A stretch of 34,034 nt of DNA from a virus: the IMG/VR virus record IMGVR_UViG_3300009379_000004, positions 1 to 34,034 of that record. One strand, given 5' to 3'. The notes under the pieces were generated by a model that saw only the letters and a program-made list of their open reading frames with translations, was not told the DNA's origin and ran no database searches. This document shows, one piece after another, positions 7,225 to 15,555 of this stretch; within the stretch, counting starts at the first letter, position 1, and every line of letters begins with the position of its first letter. The position numbers and the translations under genes were made by a program.

Positions 7225-9918
7225 TCACCCCCCTAATAGCATTTCAAGCCCCTCGGCGTTTGCTTCGACCTGGGCCATTTTTAGAACCTCATGGAAGATC
7301 ATTTCAAGGGCCGGGGTGAGCCCTTCGGCCTGCACCGTGATAGCGACCTCCCCTTTGTCGAGCGCCTCAGTTTTTGCGTCGTTGTATTTTATCTGTGACT
7401 TGGCTAATTTTTCCTGTAATTTAAAAGATTTCTCTCTGAGCGTGTTCTCTTTCTCGATCTGTTTTTCAATGCTCCACTGGTCCATTGTGGATATCCCACC
7501 ATCCATGCTACCAAACAAATCACCGATGAGGCTGCCAGTACTCTCGATGCCCACGTTTATGGAGGCGAAAGCCGACTCCATGATTTTCGCGTTGGCCTCC
7601 GCCTCGGCGATGTCAAGCTTTGCCTCCCACTCCACCTTCGATTGCATCAGGTCAAACTCGCCCTGGATGATGGCGAGCCTTTCGTCGATATCGCCCTGGA
7701 TCTGGATTTCGATTTGTTTTTCGGTTGGGATGGCCTTGTCGACTTCTGCGATTTTACCCGTGGCTTTTGTGATGTCTGCGTCCACCCGCATCATGATAGG
7801 GGTGCCGTCGGCTCTCTGGCCCACCTCTTCCATGACGATATCGATTTGCTTCACAGCTTCGGCGGCATCCACTTCTGTGGACAACACAAGGACGCCTTTC
7901 TCTGCGAGGATTGCATTGAGTTCGTCAAGATCCGCCTGGGCCTGCACATCGATCTTTATCTCTGCAGGCAACGCCTCCACTTCTGATCCGAACTCTTTAA
8001 CCGATTTCGCTGATCCATCTGCGCTTTTGCCGGTTTCCTCAAACCCTGAAGCTATGCCGGTTAAATCGTTTACAGCAGATGCGGCGGTTTTCTTCATATC
8101 CTCGATTGTTTCTTCGCTCCACCGTTTGATGCCCTCCCGTGCTGCATCAATATCGTCGCTGAATGTACCGAGGAGGAAAGCCCTGTCGAAGAGCTGGGAA
8201 ATTTTCAGCATCCCGTCAATTGTATTTGCAAAAATCAGTGTGACGCCTTTCCAGGCGGCGAGAGCTGTTTTGAATGTCCCCGTGATTGTATTTACGACAA
8301 TTTTAAATGCACCCGCGAGTTTGTCAGCGTCATCCCCTATTATAATGATTGCCGCAGCAATTTTTAGCCCTGCCGAGGTTATAATCTTTGCCGATTCTAA
8401 TATATTCCCGCTACTCTTTTTCGTTTCTGTGTCCAACTCGTTAAACCCGGAAATCATGCTTTTTATGCTGTCCCAAACAGGCTTGAAAGCCTCTACCATG
8501 CCGTCAGTTACCTCGATAAGACTGGTTACCGTGTCAACCGCTCCCTGAATCGCTTTTCCAAGATCCTCAGGTTTGGTAAGGTCTAACCCATCAAACAGAG
8601 AACTGATAGTATCACCAAGCCCGCCAAGCGCCTTGAGTAGGCCGTCAAAGTCCACGTCTTCGAATGCTTCCGGCATTGCCTTGGCGACATCGCTGAGAAA
8701 ATCCCCAAGGTCATCGGAAAACCCATTTAAGGCGTCAAAAACAGGGTTGAAAGTTCCATCAGAAACGATCTTTTGTAGGGCGTTCTCAATTTCTGTGCCG
8801 CCATTAATCGCCCCGGTTGCTGCAATCCTAAATTGGTTACCGACGACAACGCCGAGGTTCTCGAAACCCCTCTTAAACCGGAGAACGGCAACCTCGGACG
8901 TCAATAGTTTTAACGCCACCTCGTTAGCAATGGACCCGGCAGAGGCCAGGGCCCGCCCTGTGATCTCCAGTGTTTTCGACAAACCGTCAAAGACGACGAC
9001 CATTTTTGCGGCCTGCCGAATACCTACCAGCTGCGACGTCAGAAAAAGTTTTTCATCTTCATCGGCGGCCTTGAATGCCTCAGCAACATCCATCAAGATA
9101 TCCCGCCCTGACCTGAGATTCCCGTTCGCGTCCTTCTGCGCGACCCCGATTGATGCCAGCGCATCCCGCACCGGCTTTGCGTCATCAATAAGTTTCAATA
9201 AGCCCATTTTGAGGGCTGTACTGGCCTCGTCGCCTGATCGAAAAATCTCGATTACAGGCGTTAAGATGCCTGCGGTTTCCTCAAAAGAAAATCCCATCTG
9301 GTTGGCGATTGGGGCCAGCGTCGCCATACCTATACCAAGCTGGGTCACGGTGGTGGCATATTCATTTGAGACCGTGTTGAGGATATCTGTCAGCCGTACA
9401 GCCTCGGATGCTGGGGCATTAAAACCTTTGAGCACTGAGATGATAATTTCTGTGGATTCAGCCACGCCCAGCTCAGCTTCGGCAGCACCAATAACAAGGC
9501 CAATCCCAGCCTCAGTAAGATCAAGGGCCTCCTTGACGGTAAAACCCGCCTTTTTAAAATCTGTGGTGGAGTCCATGACGGACGTTGCAGCCTGTCCGTA
9601 TTTATTCGAGAGAGCGAGGACAGATTCCTCCACCATTCCGATCTGATCTTTTTCTTTTCCCAGGATTTTCGACAGATTGACGGATGCTGTTTCAAAATCC
9701 ATTGATTTTTTATAGGCATATGCGAGGCCGCCCACGGCGAGCGCTGCCAACGCGGTATCGACCTTAAGAATCATATCGGCTGCACTGGCAAGGGGGGCTG
9801 CGATATTCTCAACGGTATCCTCGAACGCGCCGAGCTTTTTGTTCATCGAGTCTACGCCAGCGCTCAAATTATCCTCGGCGTTAAACAAAACCGCCACAGT
9901 ACGGGTCAGATCAGCCAT
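7225..9918 (-). CDS. Tail tape measure protein, 897 aa
   Basis: It sets tail length and is ejected with the DNA. The long, helix-rich, Ala/Asp-rich protein starts LTRTVAVLFNAEDNLSAGVD. The first 350 residues resemble the TP901-type tape-measure core (YKKSMDFETASVNLSKILG, LALSNKYGQAATSVMDSTTDFKKAGF, then NQMGFSFEETAGIL). A hydrophobic stretch lies near residue 50 (ALAALAVGGLAYAY), with others around 510-570. The C-terminus is coiled-coil-like (KENTLREKSFKLQEKLAKSQ). It directly follows the G/GT chaperone pair, the standard siphovirus order. Length is typical for this type. Confidence 0.93.
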   Translation of the reverse strand: MADLTRTVAVLFNAEDNLSAGVDSMNKKLGAFEDTVENIAAPLASAADMILKVDTALAALAVGGLAYAYKKSMDFETASVNLSKILGKEKDQIGMVEESVLALSNKYGQAATSVMDSTTDFKKAGFTVKEALDLTEAGIGLVIGAAEAELGVAESTEIIISVLKGFNAPASEAVRLTDILNTVSNEYATTVTQLGIGMATLAPIANQMGFSFEETAGILTPVIEIFRSGDEASTALKMGLLKLIDDAKPVRDALASIGVAQKDANGNLRSGRDILMDVAEAFKAADEDEKLFLTSQLVGIRQAAKMVVVFDGLSKTLEITGRALASAGSIANEVALKLLTSEVAVLRFKRGFENLGVVVGNQFRIAATGAINGGTEIENALQKIVSDGTFNPVFDALNGFSDDLGDFLSDVAKAMPEAFEDVDFDGLLKALGGLGDTISSLFDGLDLTKPEDLGKAIQGAVDTVTSLIEVTDGMVEAFKPVWDSIKSMISGFNELDTETKKSSGNILESAKIITSAGLKIAAAIIIIGDDADKLAGAFKIVVNTITGTFKTALAAWKGVTLIFANTIDGMLKISQLFDRAFLLGTFSDDIDAAREGIKRWSEETIEDMKKTAASAVNDLTGIASGFEETGKSADGSAKSVKEFGSEVEALPAEIKIDVQAQADLDELNAILAEKGVLVLSTEVDAAEAVKQIDIVMEEVGQRADGTPIMMRVDADITKATGKIAEVDKAIPTEKQIEIQIQGDIDERLAIIQGEFDLMQSKVEWEAKLDIAEAEANAKIMESAFASINVGIESTGSLIGDLFGSMDGGISTMDQWSIEKQIEKENTLREKSFKLQEKLAKSQIKYNDAKTEALDKGEVAITVQAEGLTPALEMIFHEVLKMAQVEANAEGLEMLLGG

Positions 9919-9926
9919 CTATTTTC

Positions 9927-10516
9927 CTATTTGAGCGTCTTGTAGTATAGATCCCAAAGCTTCAATTCTTCGTCCGTCAAATACCCCTGCGGGAAGATAT
10001 CCGGCCGGGCCTCATACAGAAACCGGCCGCTGACCTTACAAATCGCTAAGCTTGCCCTGACTCCGGGGTCCCCCCAGAGCCTTTGGGCTTTCCCGGCTCC
10101 ATACCCTTTCCTGTCAGCTCAAGGATTTTGTTGGTCAGGGCGTAGAATTCCACAGGGAAACGCTCGCAGAGCATCAGGGCAAGGTCGGTATCACACGCCG
10201 GTTCAACGCTCCCGAGGACGAGTTGTTCGATCCTTTCGGCTATGGCCTGCGGGACCTCATCGACGCCGAGGGCCTTCTTGAGCCCCTTCACCTTTTCGCT
10301 TTTAGACGCCGACTCCAGCGCCTCAAGGATCGCGGAAAAGTTTTTGTTTCTGGCCGCCGCCTCTTTGGTCCGCCCAAGCTCCTGGCCGGTCAATCCCCGG
10401 ACAGTCCACACATAAGTTTCCCCTTCGCCGAAAAAGGCGGAAAGGTCTTTGACGGGGACGTCTTCTGTCCGTGTTTGAAATTTGGTTTTCTTGAACTTTT
10501 TTGCATCGAAACTCAT
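9927..10516 (-). CDS. Tail assembly chaperone fusion GT, made by -1 frameshift
   Basis: A minus-strand reading made of two frames. G is read from 10516 to the heptamer G GGA AAG at 10088-10094, then translation slips back one base. The -1 frame stays open for 53 codons to TAG at 9927-9929, giving a 196-aa product against 156 aa for G. The T part contains LYEARPDIFPQG and LTDEELKLWDLYY, the kind of segment found in GT extensions. The heptamer is identical to the one used by lambda G/GT and lies in the correct phase. GT recruits the tube protein to the tape measure during tail assembly. Confidence 0.88.
10046..10516 (-). CDS. Tail assembly chaperone G, 156 aa
   Basis: The unshifted product of the G/GT pair. 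It starts MSFDAKKFKKTKFQTRTEDVP, includes a FGEGETYVWTVRGLTGQELG segment, and ends in a Gly/Pro-rich tail just after the slippery site. It lies between the tail tube gene and the tape measure, as in lambda V-G-T-H. It is expected to act as a non-structural chaperone in tail assembly. The start ATG is preceded by GGAGGG. Confidence 0.85.
   Translation of the reverse strand: MSFDAKKFKKTKFQTRTEDVPVKDLSAFFGEGETYVWTVRGLTGQELGRTKEAAARNKNFSAILEALESASKSEKVKGLKKALGVDEVPQAIAERIEQLVLGSVEPACDTDLALMLCERFPVEFYALTNKILELTGKGMEPGKPKGSGGTPESGQA
10088..10094 (-). promoter_or_regulatory. Programmed -1 ribosomal frameshift site GGGAAAG
   Basis: On the coding strand the codons read CCG GGA AAG CCC, so G GGA AAG fits X XXY YYZ in phase. 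Both tRNAs can re-pair after slipping (GGG, AAA). The shifted frame is open for 53 codons with a GT-like protein sequence. A second, weaker option is TGGGGGG a few codons later. Confidence 0.85.
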
Positions 10517-10581
10517 AAGCCCTCCGGCTCGGGACCAGCGAATAAAGGCAGGGGAAAATAGGTGCTGGATTCCTACGATTC

Positions 10582-10603
10582 AGCCCCGGTTGCTGCCGGA
10601 GCC
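10582..10603 (-). other. Hairpin in the 103-base gap between tail tube and chaperone genes
   Basis: Eight-base arms (AGCCCCGG and CCGGAGCC, with G-U pairs) around a 6-base loop. No U tract follows on the coding strand, so it is not a standard terminator. It could protect the tube-gene transcript end or damp readthrough. No gene is visible in 10517-10619. Confidence 0.4.
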
Positions 10604-10619
10604 TATCCCCCGTATCGGG

Positions 10620-11612
10620 TTAACTGGTTACTTCAACGGCGCTCTCGGTTGCAGATATGGTGCAACTCGCGGTGATATTGTCCTCTGCGGGAAAAGACCG
10701 GGACACGCCAAATTTGCCCTGACACAAAATGTACGGAGTTTTCAAGCGGTCTGGCTTGAATTTGACGAAGATGGTTTTATTCTTTTTGGACAGCAACGGA
10801 TCAGAGATGCCGTCCTTGAGATACGCAGTAAAAGACCCCTGTCCCAGGCTGGAAGAGGTGGACCCCAAGGTCTTGCCGTAAATCTGCTTTGAGCTGGTGC
10901 TGTGCGTTGTCTCGGGCGGAGTGAAATCAGATGACTCCGGGACTTCTGCAAAATCAGGCTCAAAGTAGGAGGCATGCACCGCCTTGGGAACGCCGCCGGC
11001 ATGGATCGCCGGGAGTGCTGTAGTGAACTCCACCCCTGCCATGCCGGACACACCGTTGACAACATTCATCCGTTTCTCTGACCACGTGGGGAAGTCGAAC
11101 CGCTCCATATGGACACCCACAATCTGTTTGATCTCAGAGGTGGTATAGACGCCGGATGTTGACGATGTGATGTGGATTTGTCCAACTTCGACCTGGCCAA
11201 CCGGGATCAGAGGGGGTCCGCCCTCGGCACCGCGCACATCAGATACAACGGAACCGGATTCTGTGCCCTTGATTGCCGTGATTGTTTGGCTGCCATCAAT
11301 AATAATCGAATACTTTGCCATCGCAAGGGTGGGCCGAGCCACGTCCAGAGCCGCATTTTCAGAGATAACACGGAGTATTCCGCCCTGGTAACATGCCAGG
11401 GCGGCAACGGCTACCTGATCCGCTGCGCCGGGGGTGGTTGCACCGCCGGAGGCGACACCGTCCGGCCTTACCACTGCTTCGGTGCCAGACTCATTTGACC
11501 AAAGCTCGTCTACTGATTCAAAGAATTTACGGTCGCCCGAGTCCGTCAAGGCGGCCATGGCGACTGCCGTTTGGCTGGCCTCGTAGAAGACTACTGTATT
11601 ATCACTATCCAT
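10620..11612 (-). CDS. Major tail tube protein, 330 aa
   Basis: It forms the tail tube. The position (after the tail terminator and before G/GT) matches lambda V. The protein is beta-rich with no catalytic motif. A Ser/Thr-rich segment (DFTPPETTHSTSSKQIYG, about residues 225-245) is followed by a C-terminal beta domain (KTIFVKFKPDRLKTPYILCQGKFGVS). Its length is above lambda V (246 aa), leaving room for an extra surface domain. Function is assigned mostly from gene order. Confidence 0.78.
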   Translation of the reverse strand: MDSDNTVVFYEASQTAVAMAALTDSGDRKFFESVDELWSNESGTEAVVRPDGVASGGATTPGAADQVAVAALACYQGGILRVISENAALDVARPTLAMAKYSIIIDGSQTITAIKGTESGSVVSDVRGAEGGPPLIPVGQVEVGQIHITSSTSGVYTTSEIKQIVGVHMERFDFPTWSEKRMNVVNGVSGMAGVEFTTALPAIHAGGVPKAVHASYFEPDFAEVPESSDFTPPETTHSTSSKQIYGKTLGSTSSSLGQGSFTAYLKDGISDPLLSKKNKTIFVKFKPDRLKTPYILCQGKFGVSRSFPAEDNITASCTISATESAVEVTS

Positions 11613-11621
11613 GATCTTTCC

Positions 11622-12077
11622 TTATTGTTCGTAAGGGTTGCCGATTTTGTATGAATATTTGACCCCAAAGGTTGCCAATACTGCCGTGATTGTTTCTCCC
11701 GCATCCGGTTGCCCCGCTGGGCCGCCCTCTTTATAAAAAATACTATCCGCGAGGGGGGTGACGGGTGCCGCCGGATCTGTTACGCATTTGATCAGGTCGC
11801 CGAGCATCTGTTCCTGGGCCACAGACGGGTTGGCCGAGCCGAAAGCCATGTAGGCCTCAACCTTGACCTGGGTGGTGCATATATTCCGGCCCGACCTGCG
11901 CTCCACCTCCTCGGTTTGGGGCCAGACGACGACCGCCGGGAGATCATCAGATTCAAGGTCTCTTACGGCCCGCTTGACTTCCTGGCCGCATTCTGTGTTG
12001 TAGCCATTCGCAACCTGGATGGATTCCACCCGGGCGATGATTGCCGAAATTATCTGCTCCCTGATCGTTTCGGCCAT
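11622..12077 (-). CDS. Tail terminator, lambda U-like, 151 aa
   Basis: Caps the finished tail and joins it to the head. It starts with an amphipathic helix (IREQIISAIIARVESI), followed by LPAVVVWPQTEEVERR and a long strand ICTTQVKVEAYM, the arrangement of U-type terminators. Lambda U is 131 aa. It overlaps the Z-like gene by one base and is followed by the tube gene 9 bases away, matching Z-U-V order. Confidence 0.75.
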   Translation of the reverse strand: MAETIREQIISAIIARVESIQVANGYNTECGQEVKRAVRDLESDDLPAVVVWPQTEEVERRSGRNICTTQVKVEAYMAFGSANPSVAQEQMLGDLIKCVTDPAAPVTPLADSIFYKEGGPAGQPDAGETITAVLATFGVKYSYKIGNPYEQ

Positions 12078-12670
12078 CAGCCGAACCTCCGGAGGACATC
12101 AAGGATCCCCTTGTCGATGTTCCGGGCAAGGAGGTGGGCTGCCTGAGTTTGGATCGGGTGTTGGACCTTGTCGGAGGCGAAGATATCCTCGATCCTGGGG
12201 CCGTGGAGCGTCCTGACTTGGTATCTTGCGACCCTTTTCCCGCCCTTCATTTGTCGAAAAAATACTTGGCGGTTCCCGCTGCTGCCAGGCACATTCCCTC
12301 TCATCCCGTCGAGGATAAAGGCGTGCTTTAGTTTAGCTCTACTACCGCTGCGCTTAACCTTCACCGAAATGCCCTTACCTCGCCCGCCCCCGTATTTTTT
12401 CGCGCCGAAGCTGACCAAGCCCACCGGTCGCCCCCTCGCAATAACGGCCCCTGAAAGGTGACCAAATGTCGCCTTTTTAATAGTCAGGTTTTTAGATATC
12501 CGAGCCGCCTTGAGGTTTAATTCGTTGCCGATCCTCATACGGGCCTGTGTTTTCATCGTTTTGACAGTCGTGTTTATAGCCTGGGTCAAGACACGCTCTG
12601 TGCCGTTTTTTATCCCGGCCATTGCGGTCTGGAGCCCTGCCATGTCACTTTGATCAATAGTGATTTTCAT
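12077..12670 (-). CDS. Minor tail protein Z-like, 197 aa
   Basis: A head-proximal tail protein. It is very basic, beginning with a helix (LTQAINTTVKTMKTQARMRIG), then LKAARISKNLTIKKA and a Gly/Lys-rich middle (KYGGGRGKGISVKVKRSGSR). This looks like the prophage minor tail protein Z family (lambda Z is 192 aa). Its C-terminus (LLARNIDKGILDVLRRFG) is helical. It lies between the FII-like and U-like genes. It overlaps the 105-aa gene by 17 bases, suggesting coupling. Confidence 0.82.
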   Translation of the reverse strand: MKITIDQSDMAGLQTAMAGIKNGTERVLTQAINTTVKTMKTQARMRIGNELNLKAARISKNLTIKKATFGHLSGAVIARGRPVGLVSFGAKKYGGGRGKGISVKVKRSGSRAKLKHAFILDGMRGNVPGSSGNRQVFFRQMKGGKRVARYQVRTLHGPRIEDIFASDKVQHPIQTQAAHLLARNIDKGILDVLRRFG

Positions 12671-12971
12671 TAACTATCACCTTCACAAATTGCCCGTCGT
12701 TTTCCACAATTTTGCTCACTGTGAAGTATACGGGCCCCATTTCAAATTTATCCCCGCTCTTTGGCTCGCCCACCTCAGCCACCATCGCCTCAATCGTGAC
12801 GCCACGCTCCACTACCGTTACTTCGTACGAATCAGGCTGTAGTCCAACGTCGCGCTCGATGTCGATCAGGCAGGCGGTTGGTGTGCCGCTGACGGGACGA
12901 AACGTGGCCTCGCTCCCGACAATTGCCCACATATCAACCGCCGCCTGATTGAGCACGTCATCGATACCCAT
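12654..12971 (-). CDS. Head-tail connector, lambda FII-like position, 105 aa
   Basis: The ATG at 12971 is chosen because the major capsid gene stops at 12974; an upstream in-frame extension would lie inside that gene. The protein has an N-terminal helix (IDDVLNQAAVDMWAIVG) and then a small beta domain (GTPTACLIDIERDVGL, FEMGPVYFTVSKIVEN). That size and fold plan fits a neck protein such as FII (117 aa). No FI equivalent is present between it and the capsid gene. The role is inferred from position. Confidence 0.7.
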   Translation of the reverse strand: MGIDDVLNQAAVDMWAIVGSEATFRPVSGTPTACLIDIERDVGLQPDSYEVTVVERGVTIEAMVAEVGEPKSGDKFEMGPVYFTVSKIVENDGQFVKVIVNENHY

Positions 12972-12973
12972 GG

Positions 12974-13987
12974 TTACGCCGCCGTCAGCTTCACGAGGAT
13001 GCCGGGCCTCTTGCACAGGGGCAGAGGGTTACTCTGCGTATGCAGATCGACGCCGCGGTTAAACTTACGGGGCTCCTGTTTTGCATAAAAGGGCATGCCG
13101 ATGGTGTTGGCCGTCTCCACGAAATCGGCAGGGGCGACATAAGTGGAAAAGGTGCTCATGGTGCCGGCGGGATATGCGTGAGCCTCACCGTCCGCGATGA
13201 ATTTTCGACTGACACCTGCTGCGTCGGGGGCGTTCCCAATGTACTCCTCGAATACCAACCCACCGAATTTAAAACCTTTTCGGGGGTCACCGCCGAGTCG
13301 GTCCGATGCTTCGCCGTGGCTTTCGTAGGCGGCCTTAACGTTGGGGTGCTCGATGAGGGCGTCGAAAAAGGAATCAGAACACAGGACATCGACACCGCTC
13401 ATGGTTTCGCCCATGAGGCTTGACTCGATGTGGCGGGACACGGCCAGGCATTTTACCCGAACCTTCGTTGCGGATGTTCCGAGAACAAAGGCCTCTGTTT
13501 TCGCTGCGATGCCGAACTCGGTGTAGAGGTTGTACAGCGTGGACCCATCGCCATCCAAAATGACGCCTTTCAGAGCACCCATACGTAGGTGTTCCAGGGT
13601 GATCGCGTGCTTGTTTTTCATCGTCTGGAGCTTGTCGTTCATAATGGCGACATAGGGGGCGAGTTCATTCTCGGTGCCAAATGCTCGTACGCCTTCATAC
13701 TCGTCGGGGAGCAGAGTGTCATCAAGGGGCAGGTGGGGGATAACAAAGGACCGGATCTTCCTCTTCCCGGTTTCGTTCTGCGCCCCAGGAGACCCGGGGG
13801 GTTTAGAGGTGATCAGGTTGAGGACACCGTTTTTTTCCTCAATCATGATAGTGCGGGTCCGCACGCCCTTAATGGGCATGAGGTTCATCGCACCAATTTT
13901 CCCGTAGTTGTTGGGGATGATGTTGATGGCGTCCGTCAGGGACGCCATGGAAAATGCGTCATTTTCCCAGGGGTTCAGAACAGACAT
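12974..13987 (-). CDS. Major capsid protein, lambda E family
   Basis: Forms the icosahedral shell. A 337-aa protein, close to lambda E (341 aa). It opens with MSVLNPWENDAFSMASLTDAI, continues with IMIEEKNGVL, an H-PLDD-L--DE region around residue 90-100, and ends with MPFYAKQEPRKFNRGVDLHTQSNPLPLCKRP, all typical of the phage capsid E family. It overlaps the decoration gene stop by one base. Gene order D-E-connector matches lambda. Confidence 0.93.
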   Translation of the reverse strand: MSVLNPWENDAFSMASLTDAINIIPNNYGKIGAMNLMPIKGVRTRTIMIEEKNGVLNLITSKPPGSPGAQNETGKRKIRSFVIPHLPLDDTLLPDEYEGVRAFGTENELAPYVAIMNDKLQTMKNKHAITLEHLRMGALKGVILDGDGSTLYNLYTEFGIAAKTEAFVLGTSATKVRVKCLAVSRHIESSLMGETMSGVDVLCSDSFFDALIEHPNVKAAYESHGEASDRLGGDPRKGFKFGGLVFEEYIGNAPDAAGVSRKFIADGEAHAYPAGTMSTFSTYVAPADFVETANTIGMPFYAKQEPRKFNRGVDLHTQSNPLPLCKRPGILVKLTAA

Positions 13988-14358
13988 TAAGATTCCTCCC
14001 TTACGATAATTCCGAGGGTTTTCAGGGTCGCGAGTGCCGTGGCGATTTCGGCGGCCTCGATGTCAGCAGGCCACACAAGGTTGCTGGTCGTGATGATCGC
14101 ATCGCGAGCGATAATCACGCCGCGGACATCGGCCGTGGATGCGTCGTAATTGGCAATAGCGATACCGGCGGCAGTCTCCGTGCCATCAGATCCGTCTTGA
14201 TTAAAGGCGGCATGTTTGCCGCTTGCAGTCACCCTACCAACGACCTGGGCGAGCTTAACCGCTGTGCCTGTCAGGGTTACCTCTTCGCGGGAGTACCCAC
14301 GCTCCTGCTCCCAGACCAAGAAATCCTTGAGGTTGTTCGGTTCAACAAAAGCTGCCAT
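13987..14358 (-). CDS. Head decoration protein, lambda D-like, 123 aa
   Basis: Stabilises the expanded capsid. It contains FLVWEQERGYSREEVTLTG, a GxV segment, GIAIANYDAS and a final VPRDAIIT-like segment (VIIARDAIITTSNLVWP), as in the head-decoration D family (lambda D is 110 aa). It starts one base before the protease/scaffold stop and sits just upstream of the capsid gene in the transcript. Confidence 0.88.
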   Translation of the reverse strand: MAAFVEPNNLKDFLVWEQERGYSREEVTLTGTAVKLAQVVGRVTASGKHAAFNQDGSDGTETAAGIAIANYDASTADVRGVIIARDAIITTSNLVWPADIEAAEIATALATLKTLGIIVREES

Positions 14359-14766
14359 TTACGCCTCCGCCCTTTTTTTTGCATCAGCAACGAGGGGATT
14401 TTCACCTCCGTTGCTCATGGGGTTAACGGTTGAAAAGATTTCTGCCGCATCGGATTTGTCGGCCTGGGCGTCCAGGATCTTCGCCCCGGCCTCCTCGGGA
14501 GTGAGCGCCAGCATTTCGGCCGTGAACTTGGCGCTGGTGACGCCCGCGAGCTGGCATTTTTCCATGACCAGCCTGGTGTTCTTCAACGTATCGGTCTTGC
14601 CTTGTTCTACGCCTGCCGCCGTTGCCTCTTTCCTGATTTTTGCCACGTCGACTTCGTCGGCACCCTTAACAGCTGCGGGGACATAGCCCATGGCCGCCAT
14701 GGCTGTCTTGATTTCGGTTTCATCTTTGCCGGCAACAAGTGCCTGCAACTCTGCGCTGAATCCCAT
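14359..14766 (-). CDS. Nested scaffold protein, Nu3-like, 135 aa
   Basis: An in-frame internal start ATG at 14766 with GGAGG four bases upstream gives MGFSAELQALVAGKDETE through the shared stop of the protease gene. The length matches lambda Nu3 (132 aa). The product is helical and charged, with Ala/Lys/Glu-rich segments, as expected of a capsid scaffold. It sits exactly at the linker after the protease domain (residue 264 of the long form). Confidence 0.8.
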   Translation of the reverse strand: MGFSAELQALVAGKDETEIKTAMAAMGYVPAAVKGADEVDVAKIRKEATAAGVEQGKTDTLKNTRLVMEKCQLAGVTSAKFTAEMLALTPEEAGAKILDAQADKSDAAEIFSTVNPMSNGGENPLVADAKKRAEA

Positions 14767-15555
14767 GGATCCTCCGTTTGTCGGTTTGTATTTTGCCTGT
14801 AATTCGCTAATTAAACCCTCAAGGCTTCCGACCCGGTCAGCCATGCCGGCGTCGATTGCTGTTTGGGCGATAAACATGCCGCCCTGCCCAAAATCGGTTT
14901 TTACTTTTTCATTTGTGACCCCCCTATATTTAGCCACCTGTGAAATAAATATATCTGCCAGGGCGTCGGCCCTCGACAGGACCTCTGCTCGCCCGTCCGC
15001 TGTGCTCGGGTTAAGCCGTTTTTTTGGACTGGACGTAGACACGATCTCGATTTCCTTGTCGTCGGCGGCGCGGAAGCCAAACACAACACCGATAGAACCG
15101 AGTTCCGCCGTGACATCCACAACGATTTCGTCCGTAGCCGACGCGATCCAGTAGGCAGCGGATGCCGCCATACCGCCGACGTAGGCGACCACTGGGGTTT
15201 TTAATGCCCTGATAATCTCCGCCAGCTCATTGATGCCCGCCACCTCGCCGCCATGGGAGCCAATGTCCAGGATAATCGCATTGACACTGGGGCTTTGGTC
15301 TGCTGCCGTTATGTCGATGGCGAGGTCTTCGGTTGCGGTGCCGCCGGTGATATAGTTGTAGAAGGAGTCGTACCTGACGATCGTGCCAGAAATTGAGACA
15401 ACCGCCACGTTGCCACGAAGCGTGGCGGTCCACGTTCGTTCCAGGCGTTGCGCCCTCTTCGCTGCCAGCATTTCGGGCGTTGGAACAACCCCCTCCATGG
15501 CCCGCAAGGCCCCCTCTGACATCAGCCATGGCCTGTCAAGTACGTTAATTTTCAT
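14359..15555 (-). CDS. Head maturation protease, S49 family, with C-terminal scaffold
   Basis: Cleaves scaffold and portal during prohead maturation. The 398-aa reading starts at ATG 15555, chosen for GGAGGGAG just upstream, and overlaps the portal stop by 11 bases. Residues about 45-250 form the SppA/ClpP-like domain: LDIGSHGGEV (97-106), and GGMAASAAYWIAS (128-139) with the likely nucleophile Ser132. LGSIGV is at 152-157, and the likely general base is Lys178 or Lys179 in PKKRLNPS. The last 135 residues are a scaffold that is also made separately from an internal start, as in lambda C/Nu3. Confidence 0.92.
   Translation of the reverse strand: MKINVLDRPWLMSEGALRAMEGVVPTPEMLAAKRAQRLERTWTATLRGNVAVVSISGTIVRYDSFYNYITGGTATEDLAIDITAADQSPSVNAIILDIGSHGGEVAGINELAEIIRALKTPVVAYVGGMAASAAYWIASATDEIVVDVTAELGSIGVVFGFRAADDKEIEIVSTSSPKKRLNPSTADGRAEVLSRADALADIFISQVAKYRGVTNEKVKTDFGQGGMFIAQTAIDAGMADRVGSLEGLISELQAKYKPTNGGSMGFSAELQALVAGKDETEIKTAMAAMGYVPAAVKGADEVDVAKIRKEATAAGVEQGKTDTLKNTRLVMEKCQLAGVTSAKFTAEMLALTPEEAGAKILDAQADKSDAAEIFSTVNPMSNGGENPLVADAKKRAEA

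Noticed and set aside
6965-8548. Long plus-strand open frame opposite the tape measure gene
   Set aside because: Antisense shadow: Ser-rich product, no SD, and the opposite strand has a clear tape measure protein.
8573-9646. Second long plus-strand frame opposite the tape measure gene
   Set aside because: Same reasons; low-complexity Ser/Arg composition.
10062-10068. Second slippery site TGGGGGG near the end of G
   Set aside because: Also in phase, but P-site re-pairing is poorer than at GGGAAAG, which matches lambda exactly.
10582-10603. Intrinsic terminator after the tail tube gene
   Set aside because: Hairpin exists but no U tract follows on the coding strand, so recorded only as a hairpin.
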